The notes: a model not told the origin generated them from the letters alone. Shown: positions 19,926 through 28,586, counted from the first letter of the stretch. The stretch is 64,000 nucleotides of DNA from Kiritimatiellia bacterium (GCA_012103575.1 WLWN01000001.1:1069792-1133791), one strand, 5' to 3'. Numbers and translations: made by a program.

Positions 19926-20181
19926 TTTTTAACAGGTCTCCCTCTTTAGTTTGTAAGTATGTTAACAACGATACAATGACGGATGATATAGAGCAACCAC
20001 TAGCGAACAATCCTACGTGTCGTCGCTTGGGGCACTTCTGTAATCGATCTTCGTCCTTTCATCCCTTCAATACAACATATAGAGCCTGTTAACAAACCAT
20101 AATTTTTTCTGTAAAAAGGCTGGACAGATAAATCATTCTAGCGTACATATTCGCGTTTCCATTTTATTAAAGTTCAAAAAA

Positions 20182-20370
20182 ATGCCAAAACAAAAAACTA
20201 GAAAATCAGTGGCCAAACGGTTTAAGAAAACGGGTACCGGAAAAATAAAACGTCAAGGCGCAGGTCGTGGCCATTTATTTACGGGTAAATCTCGCAAACA
20301 AAAAAGACGTCGGAAAGCCGGGGGCCTTGTGTCTGCAGCGGATGAGAAACGTTTAGCCACTCATTTTTAG
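20182..20370 (+). CDS. rpmI: 50S ribosomal protein L35
   Basis: 62 residues, very basic, opening MPKQKTRKSVAKRFKKTGTG and ending in a Lys/Arg-rich tail (KQKRRRKAGGLVSAADEKRL), as in L35. It forms the usual pair with rplT 58 bases downstream. The infC gene that often precedes this pair is not upstream here; the ~256 bases before it hold no gene and may contain the promoter and leader. Confidence 0.95.
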   Translation: MPKQKTRKSVAKRFKKTGTGKIKRQGAGRGHLFTGKSRKQKRRRKAGGLVSAADEKRLATHF

Positions 20371-20385
20371 AATTAGTTATCTGTT

Positions 20386-20408
20386 CCCAATAACAAATAA
20401 CCATTAAC
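20386..20408 (+). repeat. 7-bp-period repeat between rpmI and rplT
   Basis: On the complement this reads GTTAATG GTTATTT GTTATTG, three imperfect heptamers of the GTTATTG type. Related runs occur at gene edges near 24116, 47411, 50452, 53716 and 58481. Confidence 0.5.
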
Positions 20409-20428
20409 TGAAACGGAGTTTCACTACC

Positions 20429-20785
20429 ATGCCAAGAGCAACCAATGCACCCGCATCACGACGAAGAAGAAAAAAGAGATTAGTCCTCGCTAAAGGATTT
20501 AGAGGCGGGCGCAGTAAATTTTTTCGGACCGCTACAGAGTCCGTTGACCGAGCCATGTCGATGGCAACGGCTCATCGCAGACTCAAGAAACGTGATTACC
20601 GAGCTTTGTGGATCCAACGTATTTCAGCGGCATGCAAACCGCACAACATTAATTACAGTCGTCTCATTGAGGGGGTTACAAAAGCGGATATTAAATTGAA
20701 TCGAAAAATGCTTTCTGAAATAGCGATTCACGATCCAGCCGGGTTTGCCTCTATTGTGGATCAGGCAAAAACCAAACTTTCTTAA
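20429..20785 (+). CDS. rplT: 50S ribosomal protein L20
   Basis: 118 residues, normal length, with the basic N-terminal extension (RRRKKRLVLAKGFRGGRSKF) and the globular part (RDYRALWIQRISAACKPH, NYSRLIEGVTKADI). L20 binds 23S rRNA early in 50S assembly and in many bacteria represses its own operon. An ACGGAG ribosome site precedes the ATG. The gap to rpmI contains one of the dispersed 7-bp-period repeats. Confidence 0.96.
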   Translation: MPRATNAPASRRRRKKRLVLAKGFRGGRSKFFRTATESVDRAMSMATAHRRLKKRDYRALWIQRISAACKPHNINYSRLIEGVTKADIKLNRKMLSEIAIHDPAGFASIVDQAKTKLS

Positions 20786-20788
20786 TTC

Positions 20789-21070
20789 TTAACTGATGAA
20801 AGAGTCCGACCGCGCGGCTTGTTCTGTAGTTATTCCGTTCACCCATAGCTCAGTCTCACTCAAATCAATTTGGTCATTCCAAATAATGCCGTACCCATGT
20901 TTATCCGGATGTACATTCTTAAAGAACGCATCGTCCTTCAGACTGCTAAAAACTTCCTCATTGAGTAGAGGAATACAGTCATATATTTTTTTAGTTCCTG
21001 ATGAGAAAGTAACGAATAGCTTCTTTCTCTCAAATGGTTTAACGGACCTTACTTTAGGATATTTTTTCAT
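20789..21070 (-). CDS. DUF2442 family protein
   Basis: From ATG 21070 this is a 93-residue protein starting MKKYPKVRSVKPFERKKL, with LFVTFSSGTKKIYDCIPLL and the tail DQIDLSETELWVNGI. It matches DUF2442, small beta-rich proteins usually encoded next to a DUF4160 gene, as here. The longer open frame to 21115 overlaps the DUF4160 stop and is unlikely. Such pairs are sometimes listed as toxin-antitoxin-like, but this is not established. It is convergent with rplT. Confidence 0.75.
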   Translation of the reverse strand: MKKYPKVRSVKPFERKKLFVTFSSGTKKIYDCIPLLNEEVFSSLKDDAFFKNVHPDKHGYGIIWNDQIDLSETELWVNGITTEQAARSDSFIS

Positions 21071-21072
21071 TT

Positions 21073-21322
21073 TTATTCTAAACCAGGTAATTGAATAAGT
21101 TTCTGAGAGTCCCACATAGCTTGTAGCTCAGACTGGTAGTTTCGGGCCCATTCCTTAACTAATTTTAATGCTCGTGGAGGTAGATCTCCTTCCGATCATT
21201 TCTAGCGTTTTGGTCTCGAATATACCATTATACTCTGCATAAATAGCATGAAAGTGTGGAACACCGTGTTCCTTAAAATACATCTTAATAACGACTCCAT
21301 AAAATCTGCTAATCACAGGCAT
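21073..21322 (-). pseudogene. DUF4160 family protein, frameshifted
   Basis: It starts MPVISRFYGVVIKMYFKEHG at 21322, then VPHFHAIYAEYNG, the DUF4160 core. After ETLEMIG one extra base moves the frame; the rest (GDLPPRALKLVKEWARNYQ, then SELQAMWDSQKLIQLPGLE) is in the next frame and stops three bases before the DUF2442 ATG. A single indel separates it from an intact gene. Confidence 0.75.
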
Positions 21323-21389
21323 GTCTATGTTTCTTTCACAATGCGACCATAATGACAAAAATCAAAGATTCTGTCACGGTACAAATATA

Positions 21390-24119
21390 TTGTTAAAAAA
21401 TTATACGTACTTCATCATACTCAGCGTTTTGTTTTGCTTCTCTCATCATACTCTCTTAGCTGGTTTGATCGAAGATGAAGGGGAAAAGACAATTATTCAC
21501 ATACAAGTCCACGACTGGATCTTTCCCGACCCAAGTCATACCGATACCGCTATTCGGTCTGAAGCTGCTAAAGTAAAAGCATTTACAAAACAGTTCCCCC
21601 ATATTTTTGCTAAAAAATACCGTGCCCAATATAAAGAAGACCCCGAACGATATGGATCCCACAATTGGGATCATGTCGAAGTTCACGTCCATAATTTTTC
21701 CGGCCTGAAAATCGAAGGTGTTGAGTCCGATCTATTAGCCATCGCAGGAAAAGTAGCACCCGATATCATCTATGTAAATTTCAGAAAATCGGCAACCTAT
21801 ATTGAGCAAGGGTTCCTATATCCTCTAGACAAACCAGAAGATCATTACCTGACCCACATGACTCAAGAAGAAATCGATTTTCGTGTTCACCCCAAAATCT
21901 GGCCGGTCATTAAACGAAAAGGACCTGGAGGCAAAGAATATGTTTGGGCCCTGCCCTTTCGTGGCGCTTTGGGGAAAGTATTGTTTTATCGAAAAGATCT
22001 ATTCGATACTGCAGGGGTCGAATATCCGAACGAAAACTGGACATGGGACGATCTTTATGAGGCCTGCAAAAAACTAACCGATCCCGCACAAGGCATCTAT
22101 GGTATTCGATTTGTTAGCGGCAAACAAGAAGCTTATCATTGGGTCAATTTTCTTTGGGCGATAGGTGCAGATATCTTGCGTTTCAACAACACGGCAGAAA
22201 GGTGGGAAGTGGCTTTTGATACGCCTGAAGCTGCTGTGGCGCTTGACTTTTACACACAATTAAACACAGAGCCGTGGATAGATCGACATGGGCATAAACG
22301 GTATGGATATGTCTACAAAGATCCTTCTGATGGATACATCAAATGGGAACGAGGAGAAATTGCCATGAAATTTGATTATGTCTTTGAAAGACTCATATCA
22401 AAAAGTAATCCCGACCTCGTGGGAATGGTCCCGGCCCCTAAAGGCCCAACAGGCATTAGAGCCGCCGAACTCAACAGCCGAATGATGGGTCTTTTTGCCG
22501 AAATTAAAGAACCTGCTGTACGCGATGCGGCATGGGAGTTTATCCAGTTTTACGATTCAAAAGAGGCCGTAGAAGTCAAAACCCATGTCATGGTCGAAGG
22601 CGGACTCGGTCAATATGTAAACCCTAAATACCTGCGTATGTTCGGGTACCCTGAACTCATCCGTCTATTCCCAAAAGGCTGGGATAAAACCTTTGAAACC
22701 GCTATTGAAACCGGTCAACCGGAACCCTACGCAAAACATAGTAATATCGCTTATGATATTTTAACAAAGCCTTTACAAGAAACAGAGCAACTCGCTCTTC
22801 AGGATAAATTACCTAAAGAACGTGAAGCTCGACTCGCATACCTTCTGAAGCTTCTAAAGAAAACAGGAAATAAAGCCAGAGAAGAGATGCTGGAAGAATT
22901 TCCTCCTGAAGTCGTCCAAAAACGAAAATTTTCAGCGGCTGTATTTATTGCGTTAGTCCTTATTGCTTTCACCATTCTATTTCGAAAAGTAGTGAAGGAT
23001 TTTGCCCCGCACACACCAGAAGAGAATAAACCTACATGGAACCTCCGTAGACATGCATGGGCTTACACCCTTTTACTCCCGGCTATTATTACCATTGCCA
23101 TTTGGCAATACGCCCCTTTACTGCGAGGATCCATTATGGGATTTCAGGATTACAAAATAATGGGAAACTCTACCTGGGTAGGCATCCAACATTTTGGAAA
23201 TGTCTTGTGGAATCCAGATTGGTGGCTCTCTGTATGGAATTCCGCCCGCTATTGTGTATGGGTGGTGGTTTTTACCTTTTTGCCACCCGTCATATTAGCT
23301 ATCTTTCTGCAAGAAATTCCGCGAGGCACCTTACTTTTCCGAACCATTTACTACCTCCCAGCGGTAATGTGCAGCCTAGTCGTTATCTTATTATGGAAAT
23401 CTTTCTATGATCCGAGTGAACGGGGTGTTTTGAATGGAATGTTAATGTCTATTCCCGCTATTGTATTTATAGGGGTTGGTTTCTTATCTTTTTTCATAGC
23501 CTTCACGTTCTTCCGACGGCTTCACTATCATCAAGTCAATGGGGTCGCCTGGCTCAGTTTAGCTATAGGGCTTTGCGCTTGTTTTGCTTGTTTTGAGTTA
23601 GCTAAACCCATGCTAACCCAAACCGATCTCCCTTTTTTAAAAAGGCTATGGACACCCTTGTCGGATCCCTATCGATGGCTTCAAGACCCGAAAACAGCGA
23701 TGCTAGCCTGTGTCATCCCCATCGCTTGGGCTGGATTAGGACCGAGTTGCCTCATTTATCTCGCGGCTTTAAAAGGTATTTCAAATGAATTTTATGAAGC
23801 CGCAGATATGGATGGAGCGACCTTTTCGGACAAAATTCTTTTTATTGTTTTCCCCATATTAAAACCACTACTCATCATTAATTTTGTCGGTGTTTTTGTT
23901 GGTTCATGGTTTTATTCCGAAGCCAATATCTTAGCCATGACAGGTGGAGCCGCCCAAACCGAAGTCGCCGGACTTCACATTTTCTATAAGGCATTTATTT
24001 TCCATCAGTTTGGACCCGCAACAGCCATGGCTTGGATCTTAGCTTTCATGTTAATTGGATGTACCGTGTATCAATTACGCATTCTTTCACGGTTGGAGTT
24101 TCGGGGGTCGAGTTATTAG
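21390..24119 (+). CDS. Sugar ABC transporter: substrate-binding protein fused to MalF-type permease
   Basis: One chain of ~909 residues. A TTG at 21390 fits the start because it opens the signal peptide (LLKNYTYFIILSVLFCF); the ATG at 21321 would add 23 residues overlapping the divergent DUF4160 start. A family-1 solute-binding domain follows (APDIIYVNFRKSATYIEQGF, FRGALGKVLFYRKDLFD) up to about residue 500. Then come a membrane helix (FIALVLIAFTILF) and a MalF-like permease (HAWAYTLLLPAIITIAIWQY) with the EAA loop EFYEAADMDGATFSDKI. The binding domain is thus tethered to the permease. The second permease gene is downstream; no ATPase gene is nearby, so a shared MsmK/MalK-type ATPase encoded elsewhere is inferred. 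The gene is intact. Confidence 0.88.
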   Translation: MLKNYTYFIILSVLFCFSHHTLLAGLIEDEGEKTIIHIQVHDWIFPDPSHTDTAIRSEAAKVKAFTKQFPHIFAKKYRAQYKEDPERYGSHNWDHVEVHVHNFSGLKIEGVESDLLAIAGKVAPDIIYVNFRKSATYIEQGFLYPLDKPEDHYLTHMTQEEIDFRVHPKIWPVIKRKGPGGKEYVWALPFRGALGKVLFYRKDLFDTAGVEYPNENWTWDDLYEACKKLTDPAQGIYGIRFVSGKQEAYHWVNFLWAIGADILRFNNTAERWEVAFDTPEAAVALDFYTQLNTEPWIDRHGHKRYGYVYKDPSDGYIKWERGEIAMKFDYVFERLISKSNPDLVGMVPAPKGPTGIRAAELNSRMMGLFAEIKEPAVRDAAWEFIQFYDSKEAVEVKTHVMVEGGLGQYVNPKYLRMFGYPELIRLFPKGWDKTFETAIETGQPEPYAKHSNIAYDILTKPLQETEQLALQDKLPKEREARLAYLLKLLKKTGNKAREEMLEEFPPEVVQKRKFSAAVFIALVLIAFTILFRKVVKDFAPHTPEENKPTWNLRRHAWAYTLLLPAIITIAIWQYAPLLRGSIMGFQDYKIMGNSTWVGIQHFGNVLWNPDWWLSVWNSARYCVWVVVFTFLPPVILAIFLQEIPRGTLLFRTIYYLPAVMCSLVVILLWKSFYDPSERGVLNGMLMSIPAIVFIGVGFLSFFIAFTFFRRLHYHQVNGVAWLSLAIGLCACFACFELAKPMLTQTDLPFLKRLWTPLSDPYRWLQDPKTAMLACVIPIAWAGLGPSCLIYLAALKGISNEFYEAADMDGATFSDKILFIVFPILKPLLIINFVGVFVGSWFYSEANILAMTGGAAQTEVAGLHIFYKAFIFHQFGPATAMAWILAFMLIGCTVYQLRILSRLEFRGSSY

Positions 24120-24178
24120 TCATTAGTTATTGGTTGTTGGGGAAGAGGTTAAGAATCGCTACTAGTTATTAGGAAAAG
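24116..24178 (+). repeat. 7-bp-period repeat after the fused transporter gene
   Basis: Contains A GTTATTG GTTGTTG G and, 35 bases later, AGTTATTAGG, directly before the four-helix-bundle gene. Confidence 0.5.
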
Positions 24179-24180
24179 AT

Positions 24181-24432
24181 ATGGATAGAGACATTAAGAC
24201 TTTTGAGGATCTTCAGTGTTGGCAACATATGGACAATGCAAAGTTCTGTAGTCATGCTAGAGCGTCATGTTGGGAAATCCTAGATCATCTAATAACCGCA
24301 CATGACGACAACATAATACCAAGCGAACTTCTCGAAAAAGGACGAGAATATATTGGAACCTCGATCAAGCTAATCAACGGCTACATGAACTATCTAAAGC
24401 GCTCGACAAACCCAAAAACCAATAAAAAATAA
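24181..24432 (+). CDS. Short four-helix-bundle protein (23S rRNA IVS-encoded type), shortened
   Basis: 83 residues: FEDLQCWQ at the start and CWEILDHLITAHDDNIIP followed by KLINGYMNYLKR match the two ends of the four-helix-bundle family best known from 23S rRNA intervening sequences. Family members are about 110-130 residues; the middle (the conserved RAAVSIPSNIAEG-like segment) is missing, so this copy probably lost part of its bundle. It sits between two transporter genes, preceded by a 7-bp-period repeat, which suggests it was inserted into the operon. Function unknown. Confidence 0.55.
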   Translation: MDRDIKTFEDLQCWQHMDNAKFCSHARASCWEILDHLITAHDDNIIPSELLEKGREYIGTSIKLINGYMNYLKRSTNPKTNKK

Positions 24433-24437
24433 CTCTA

Positions 24438-26342
24438 ATGTCCATCATATCAAAAATAGGTCGAAAAACCCTAAAAGTTAGACTCTTAATTCTAACCCTA
24501 TACGCCACACTCTTCTTAGGCTCTCTGACCATGATCTACCCGTTTCTCATTATGATCTCGGGAAGCACAAAAAGCGGTGTGGACACCAAAACATTCGATA
24601 TATTTCCTGCATTTCTAAAGAGTGACACCCTCCTTTACCAAAAACATGTTGAAGGATTATTCAACGAACGGCTTTTAGCCATGAAAAATTGCTACAACCT
24701 CGATACCCCCTCGTTTGAACACCTCCAACTTCCTAGAAACCCTTCAAAACAGCTCGTCCAAGAATGGGAACACTTTCTTATAGAAAAACCATTGCCTCCA
24801 GAAACCTACGCCTTGGGATATGTAGAAGCTCGAGTTTCTAAAACACAACCTCTGATGCTTAGAAATTTTAAAGGATATCTTACGAAGAAATACGATAAGA
24901 ATATTGAAACATTAAATCGGCGGTTAGGCACAGAATTCGTTGGTTGGAATGCCTTCTATTTGATCCCAGAAGACTTCTTACCCCGGCAAAGAAAACTATT
25001 AAACACACCTTTCTCTCAAACATTTACCCATTTTAAAGAACAACAACCCCTTAACTACCGGCATTACTTCATGCTCGAAGGGTTTTATAGGAATATGTTT
25101 CTCAAAACTCAATATACAAAAGATATTGGAACCTATAACCAAACACATGGAACCGACTACATTTCTTATGATCAAATTTACCTCTCTCGTACTCTGCCTG
25201 CAGGAACGATCAAGGAAAGAGAGGATTGGGAAAACTTTGTACGAAAAACCCTTAATCTATTATGGATTCACGTGAATAAAAAAGCGCAACCTTTCTATCA
25301 AGCCTTTCTGCAAGCAAAGTATAATACAATCGAAACGTTAAACCGAAATTATGAGACTCATTACAAATCATTTGAGAAGATTCCTCTTATTGAAAAGCTC
25401 CCTTCAGAGGGTGTGAAACTAAGTGATTGGGGGACCTTTATCGCTGGATGGCAAGATCCCGATACCCAAAAGATATATAGACCCGAACCTGAACACCTAC
25501 AAATCATTGGAACAGATTTCGCTTTTCAGGATTACTTGATGCAAAAATATACAAACCTAGAAACCCTCAACAATAAACTAGGAACCATTTACCAAAACAT
25601 TCAACAGATACGTCCGCCCCAATATGAAGCACATTATTTTTCTTTTCTCAAAAACCGAAACGCATTGAAATGGGAATTTATTGCACGAAATTACATTACC
25701 GTCATTGACTATATGGTCTTACACGGACGTGGAATTATTAACACCATCATCTATTGTGTACTCGCCGTGTTGGCAGCTTTAATTTTCAATCCGCTAGCGG
25801 CATATGCCATGAGTCGCTATTGTCTACCCAACACATATAAAATTCTACTGTTCATGTTATTGACCATGGCATTTCCTCCTATGGTCACTCAAATTCCCGT
25901 ATTTCTCATGTTAAGAGATTTTCATTTATTAAACACCTTTGCAGCCCTCATCCTTCCAGGCCTTGTACATGGCTACTCCATCTTCCTCCTCAAAGGGTTT
26001 TTTGACTCTTTACCACGTGACCTCTTTGATTCCGCCCAAATCGACGGGGCCAATGAATGGACCCTGTTCTGGCAAATTACCATGAGTTTATCAAAACCCA
26101 TTCTAGCTGTTATTGCATTACAAGCATTTAATATGGCCTATTCAAACTTCATGTTTGCCTTGCTGATTTGTCAGAACGAAAAGATGTGGACACTGATGGT
26201 TTGGCTCTATCAGCTACAACAAAGAAGTGGACAAGCCGTGATATATGCATCACTCATCATCGCCGCTATTCCTACATTTTTCATATTCCTTTTCTGTCAA
26301 AAGATCATTATGCGGGGCATTGTCGTTCCGGTCGAAAAATAA
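24438..26342 (+). CDS. MalG-type sugar ABC permease with a large periplasmic repeat domain
   Basis: 634 residues, over twice the ~280 of normal MalG. Helix 1 (about 15-42) is followed by ~390 residues predicted outside the membrane, then the remaining helices from about 430 (IINTIIYCVLAVLAALIFNP) and the EAA loop DLFDSAQIDGANEWTLFW. The inserted region holds four related units at about 151-176, 226-250, 295-317 and 371-393 with the pattern KY..IETLN...GT.Y.S...I.L, each followed by LP and W..F motifs. The pattern recalls short segments of GH42-type beta-galactosidases, though that is recollection. With the upstream fused binding protein-permease it should form one importer. The gene is intact. 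Confidence 0.82.
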   Translation: MSIISKIGRKTLKVRLLILTLYATLFLGSLTMIYPFLIMISGSTKSGVDTKTFDIFPAFLKSDTLLYQKHVEGLFNERLLAMKNCYNLDTPSFEHLQLPRNPSKQLVQEWEHFLIEKPLPPETYALGYVEARVSKTQPLMLRNFKGYLTKKYDKNIETLNRRLGTEFVGWNAFYLIPEDFLPRQRKLLNTPFSQTFTHFKEQQPLNYRHYFMLEGFYRNMFLKTQYTKDIGTYNQTHGTDYISYDQIYLSRTLPAGTIKEREDWENFVRKTLNLLWIHVNKKAQPFYQAFLQAKYNTIETLNRNYETHYKSFEKIPLIEKLPSEGVKLSDWGTFIAGWQDPDTQKIYRPEPEHLQIIGTDFAFQDYLMQKYTNLETLNNKLGTIYQNIQQIRPPQYEAHYFSFLKNRNALKWEFIARNYITVIDYMVLHGRGIINTIIYCVLAVLAALIFNPLAAYAMSRYCLPNTYKILLFMLLTMAFPPMVTQIPVFLMLRDFHLLNTFAALILPGLVHGYSIFLLKGFFDSLPRDLFDSAQIDGANEWTLFWQITMSLSKPILAVIALQAFNMAYSNFMFALLICQNEKMWTLMVWLYQLQQRSGQAVIYASLIIAAIPTFFIFLFCQKIIMRGIVVPVEK

Positions 26343-26351
26343 TGACAAGGT

Positions 26352-26969
26352 TTATATCTTCTTCAGTTGAGAACGGTAAAAGTTTAATTCCGCCATGGAT
26401 GCGAGAATATCGTAATAGGCATCATGAGCCCTTCCTTCGACTTCATCTTTTGACTCTGGGAAATACTTTTTCACAAGATCGGGGCTATCTTTATCAAACT
26501 CTTCTCCGGAAAACCAATGTTTCCACTCCTGTTTTAAGGTAGAAACATCAAACAGACGGTAATGGAAACGTCCAGAAAACTTAGGCAAAAACTTTTGGGC
26601 CGTCGACAAATCCGCATGAACACTGTTACCCGCTAAAACCGGCTGACACTCGACATCCTTTTGGAAAAGGCCGATAGCTTCATCGAGATAGCTCGTTAAA
26701 CGGGTATCCACATCCATAACATCAAAAGCTCGAGAGGATTGGCATGCCACAACAAGATCTGGAAGATTTTCTGCGACCCACGGACTTACTTCTTTCCCAT
26801 CTTCCAGTTTAACTATTAAGTTTAAATCTTGATCTGGAGACAATAAACGATTGAGTTTAGTATCCGTAATAATAAGGGCCACTTGCAAAAGCTGTGCCTG
26901 TTCAAGTTCGAGACTCGTGAATTCTGTGTCAAACCAAAGGTATATTGTTATCTCGTCTTTTTTTTTCAT
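26352..26969 (-). CDS. orn: Oligoribonuclease-like DEDDh exonuclease
   Basis: 205 residues. The DEDD motifs are in order: WFDTEFTSLE (Exo I), VLAGNSVHADLSTAQKFLP (Exo II) and GRAHDAYYDILASMAEL (Exo III with its catalytic His). The Exo II region and the HYRLFDVSTLK strand are typical of oligoribonuclease, which degrades 2-5 nt RNA to mononucleotides. It is slightly longer than the E. coli enzyme, and the family's usual TGLD is TEFTSLE here. Convergent with the MalG-type gene and downstream of ftsZ. Confidence 0.82.
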   Translation of the reverse strand: MKKKDEITIYLWFDTEFTSLELEQAQLLQVALIITDTKLNRLLSPDQDLNLIVKLEDGKEVSPWVAENLPDLVVACQSSRAFDVMDVDTRLTSYLDEAIGLFQKDVECQPVLAGNSVHADLSTAQKFLPKFSGRFHYRLFDVSTLKQEWKHWFSGEEFDKDSPDLVKKYFPESKDEVEGRAHDAYYDILASMAELNFYRSQLKKI

Positions 26970-27006
26970 CGGTAAAAGTTCTGCCCGTAATTGTCCTGTC
27001 TAATGT

Positions 27007-27109
27007 GGCTCTTGCAAAAGAACGCCGCTTGCGCGGCTACTACAAGCTATCAAATAGCTTTACACATGTTTGTAGATAGCGTCGCAAGACACGTTCTTTT
27101 GCAAGAGCC
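27007..27109 (+). repeat. 103-bp palindromic element between ftsZ and orn
   Basis: Perfect 18-bp outer arms (GGCTCTTGCAAAAGAACG and its complement) enclose imperfect inner arms (CTTGCGCGGCTACTACAA against TTTGTAGATAGCGTCGCAAG), so the whole region can fold into one hairpin. It ends a few bases before the ftsZ stop codon on the other side, so it could act as the ftsZ transcript end. It differs in sequence from the 167-bp family. Confidence 0.75.
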
Positions 27110-27112
27110 TCA

Positions 27113-28291
27113 CTAATTCGAAAGTTTAATTCCACACCGCGTAAAGGTCGGTATATCTAGATCTTCACCATGATAATAGGTGGGCTCAACATCTTTAAAA
27201 CGTCCTTCTTTGCCCGCGAGCTCAAGGTTTAAATTAATCTGTTGTAATACCGGACCTTTCTTCGGTGTGGCCATTTCTATATCTGAAAGGACTTCATCAT
27301 CGAATAACAAACCTGTTTTTTCTTCCGGATCTTCTGAAGCCTTCTCTTCAAAGGCGATTTCAGAGGCCAAAACCGTTATAGAAATCTGGTTTTCAAGTTT
27401 ATCATCGATCGCAGCCCCCATGGTCATATGAGCATTTCCAGGAATCACAGAAGTTATTTCCGTCATCACTTCTTGAATATCTTTAAGCGCTAGATTTGAG
27501 TCACCAGAAATCCCCACCAACAATCTCTTTGCTTGCGCAAGAACATTGCCTCGCTCCAGATAAGGACTTTGCATGATTTTTTCTATCGCCTCTTTTGTCT
27601 TTTGTGTTCCTGATGCTTCTGCATAGGCAAACGAGCACGCACAACCTCCTTCTTGCGTAACACTCCGAATATCAGAAAAATCAAGATTCATAATTCCTGA
27701 ATAGGTTAATAAATTCCATAGAGAACGAACCCCCATTCCGATCATAAGGTCAGATCGTTCGAAAATATTTACAAGAGATTCTTCACGTTCCGTTGGTTCC
27801 AGTAAACGCTCGTTTGGCATGTAAATGATTGCATCTGAAACCGCTTTTATGCGGGAAGCCCCTTCCTCGGCTTGCCGCCTCCGCTGTTCACCTTCAAAAG
27901 AAAATGGCAAGGTAAGGAAACTCAAGACCATGGCCCCCTCTTCTTGCGCAATACGTGCTATCATAGGAGCCGCCCCGGTTCCGGTCCCGCCTCCCAAAGC
28001 CACAACAAGAAACACAAATTTCACGTTGTGGAATAAACCCCTAATTTTTAATTCATCGCTTTCGAGGGCTCTCCCACCTACATCCATCTTCCCACCCGCA
28101 CTAAGGCCATCGGTTATAATAGATCCAATTCGAACTTGCTGAGGGACTGCACACGAAGACAAAACTTGTGAATCCGTATCAATAGCAATCACTTCAGGCC
28201 CTTCTGGACACGATACAGTCATGTTGGAAACAGCGTTGATTCCTCCGCCCCCAACACCTATAAGAATAATTTTTTTAGAAAATACAGACAT
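27113..28291 (-). CDS. ftsZ: Cell division protein FtsZ, divergent
   Basis: 392 residues with the tubulin signature GGGTGTGAAP, an N-terminal IILIGVGGGGINAVSNM and the T7-loop equivalent MNLDFSDIRSV. The end YHGEDLDIPTFTRCGIKL contains the conserved C-terminal peptide (DIPTF.R) that binds FtsA/ZipA-type partners. Several normally invariant stretches differ: SAGGKMDVGGRA stands where AGANPEVG is usual, and GGCACSFAYAEASG stands in the T6/T7 region. FtsZ polymerises with GTP at midcell. The gene is alone, not in a dcw cluster. Presence is notable because some PVC lineages lost FtsZ. Confidence 0.88.
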   Translation of the reverse strand: MSVFSKKIILIGVGGGGINAVSNMTVSCPEGPEVIAIDTDSQVLSSCAVPQQVRIGSIITDGLSAGGKMDVGGRALESDELKIRGLFHNVKFVFLVVALGGGTGTGAAPMIARIAQEEGAMVLSFLTLPFSFEGEQRRRQAEEGASRIKAVSDAIIYMPNERLLEPTEREESLVNIFERSDLMIGMGVRSLWNLLTYSGIMNLDFSDIRSVTQEGGCACSFAYAEASGTQKTKEAIEKIMQSPYLERGNVLAQAKRLLVGISGDSNLALKDIQEVMTEITSVIPGNAHMTMGAAIDDKLENQISITVLASEIAFEEKASEDPEEKTGLLFDDEVLSDIEMATPKKGPVLQQINLNLELAGKEGRFKDVEPTYYHGEDLDIPTFTRCGIKLSN

Positions 28292-28586
28292 TACACGCCA
28301 TGATACAAACCAACCTTTTCATATTCAAGTTATTGTACATTGTAAATGATGAAGTTATCTGCTGGCATATAACGATCCTTCTTTTTCGTTTTTTTATCTG
28401 CGTACTTCAGCATGTTCTGCGGTTAAAAATGTTGTCTCCGCCTCGATAGCTGCCCTAAAAAAGGCATTGCAGAATACAACAAAATATTGCACTATTACAC
28501 AAAACTGAAAATAGAAAGGAGGCAGCTCCGCCCGGCGACCAAATGTTTAAATTTTGGGCTGCCTATCTTCCTATCCGCAATGGTAG
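28292..28586. other. Non-coding stretch upstream of ftsZ
   Basis: About 295 bases between the ftsZ start and the left end of the IS30 element. It must hold the ftsZ promoter, but I see no box or gene I can defend. It includes a short reverse-complementary pair around AAATTTTGGG (28549) and CCCAAAAATT (29580) flanking the IS30, too short to interpret. Confidence 0.4.

Noticed and set aside
23057-23410. Plus-strand alternative frame in the transporter fusion
   Set aside because: It overlaps the MalF-type domain, which has clear motifs; codon content marks it as a shadow.
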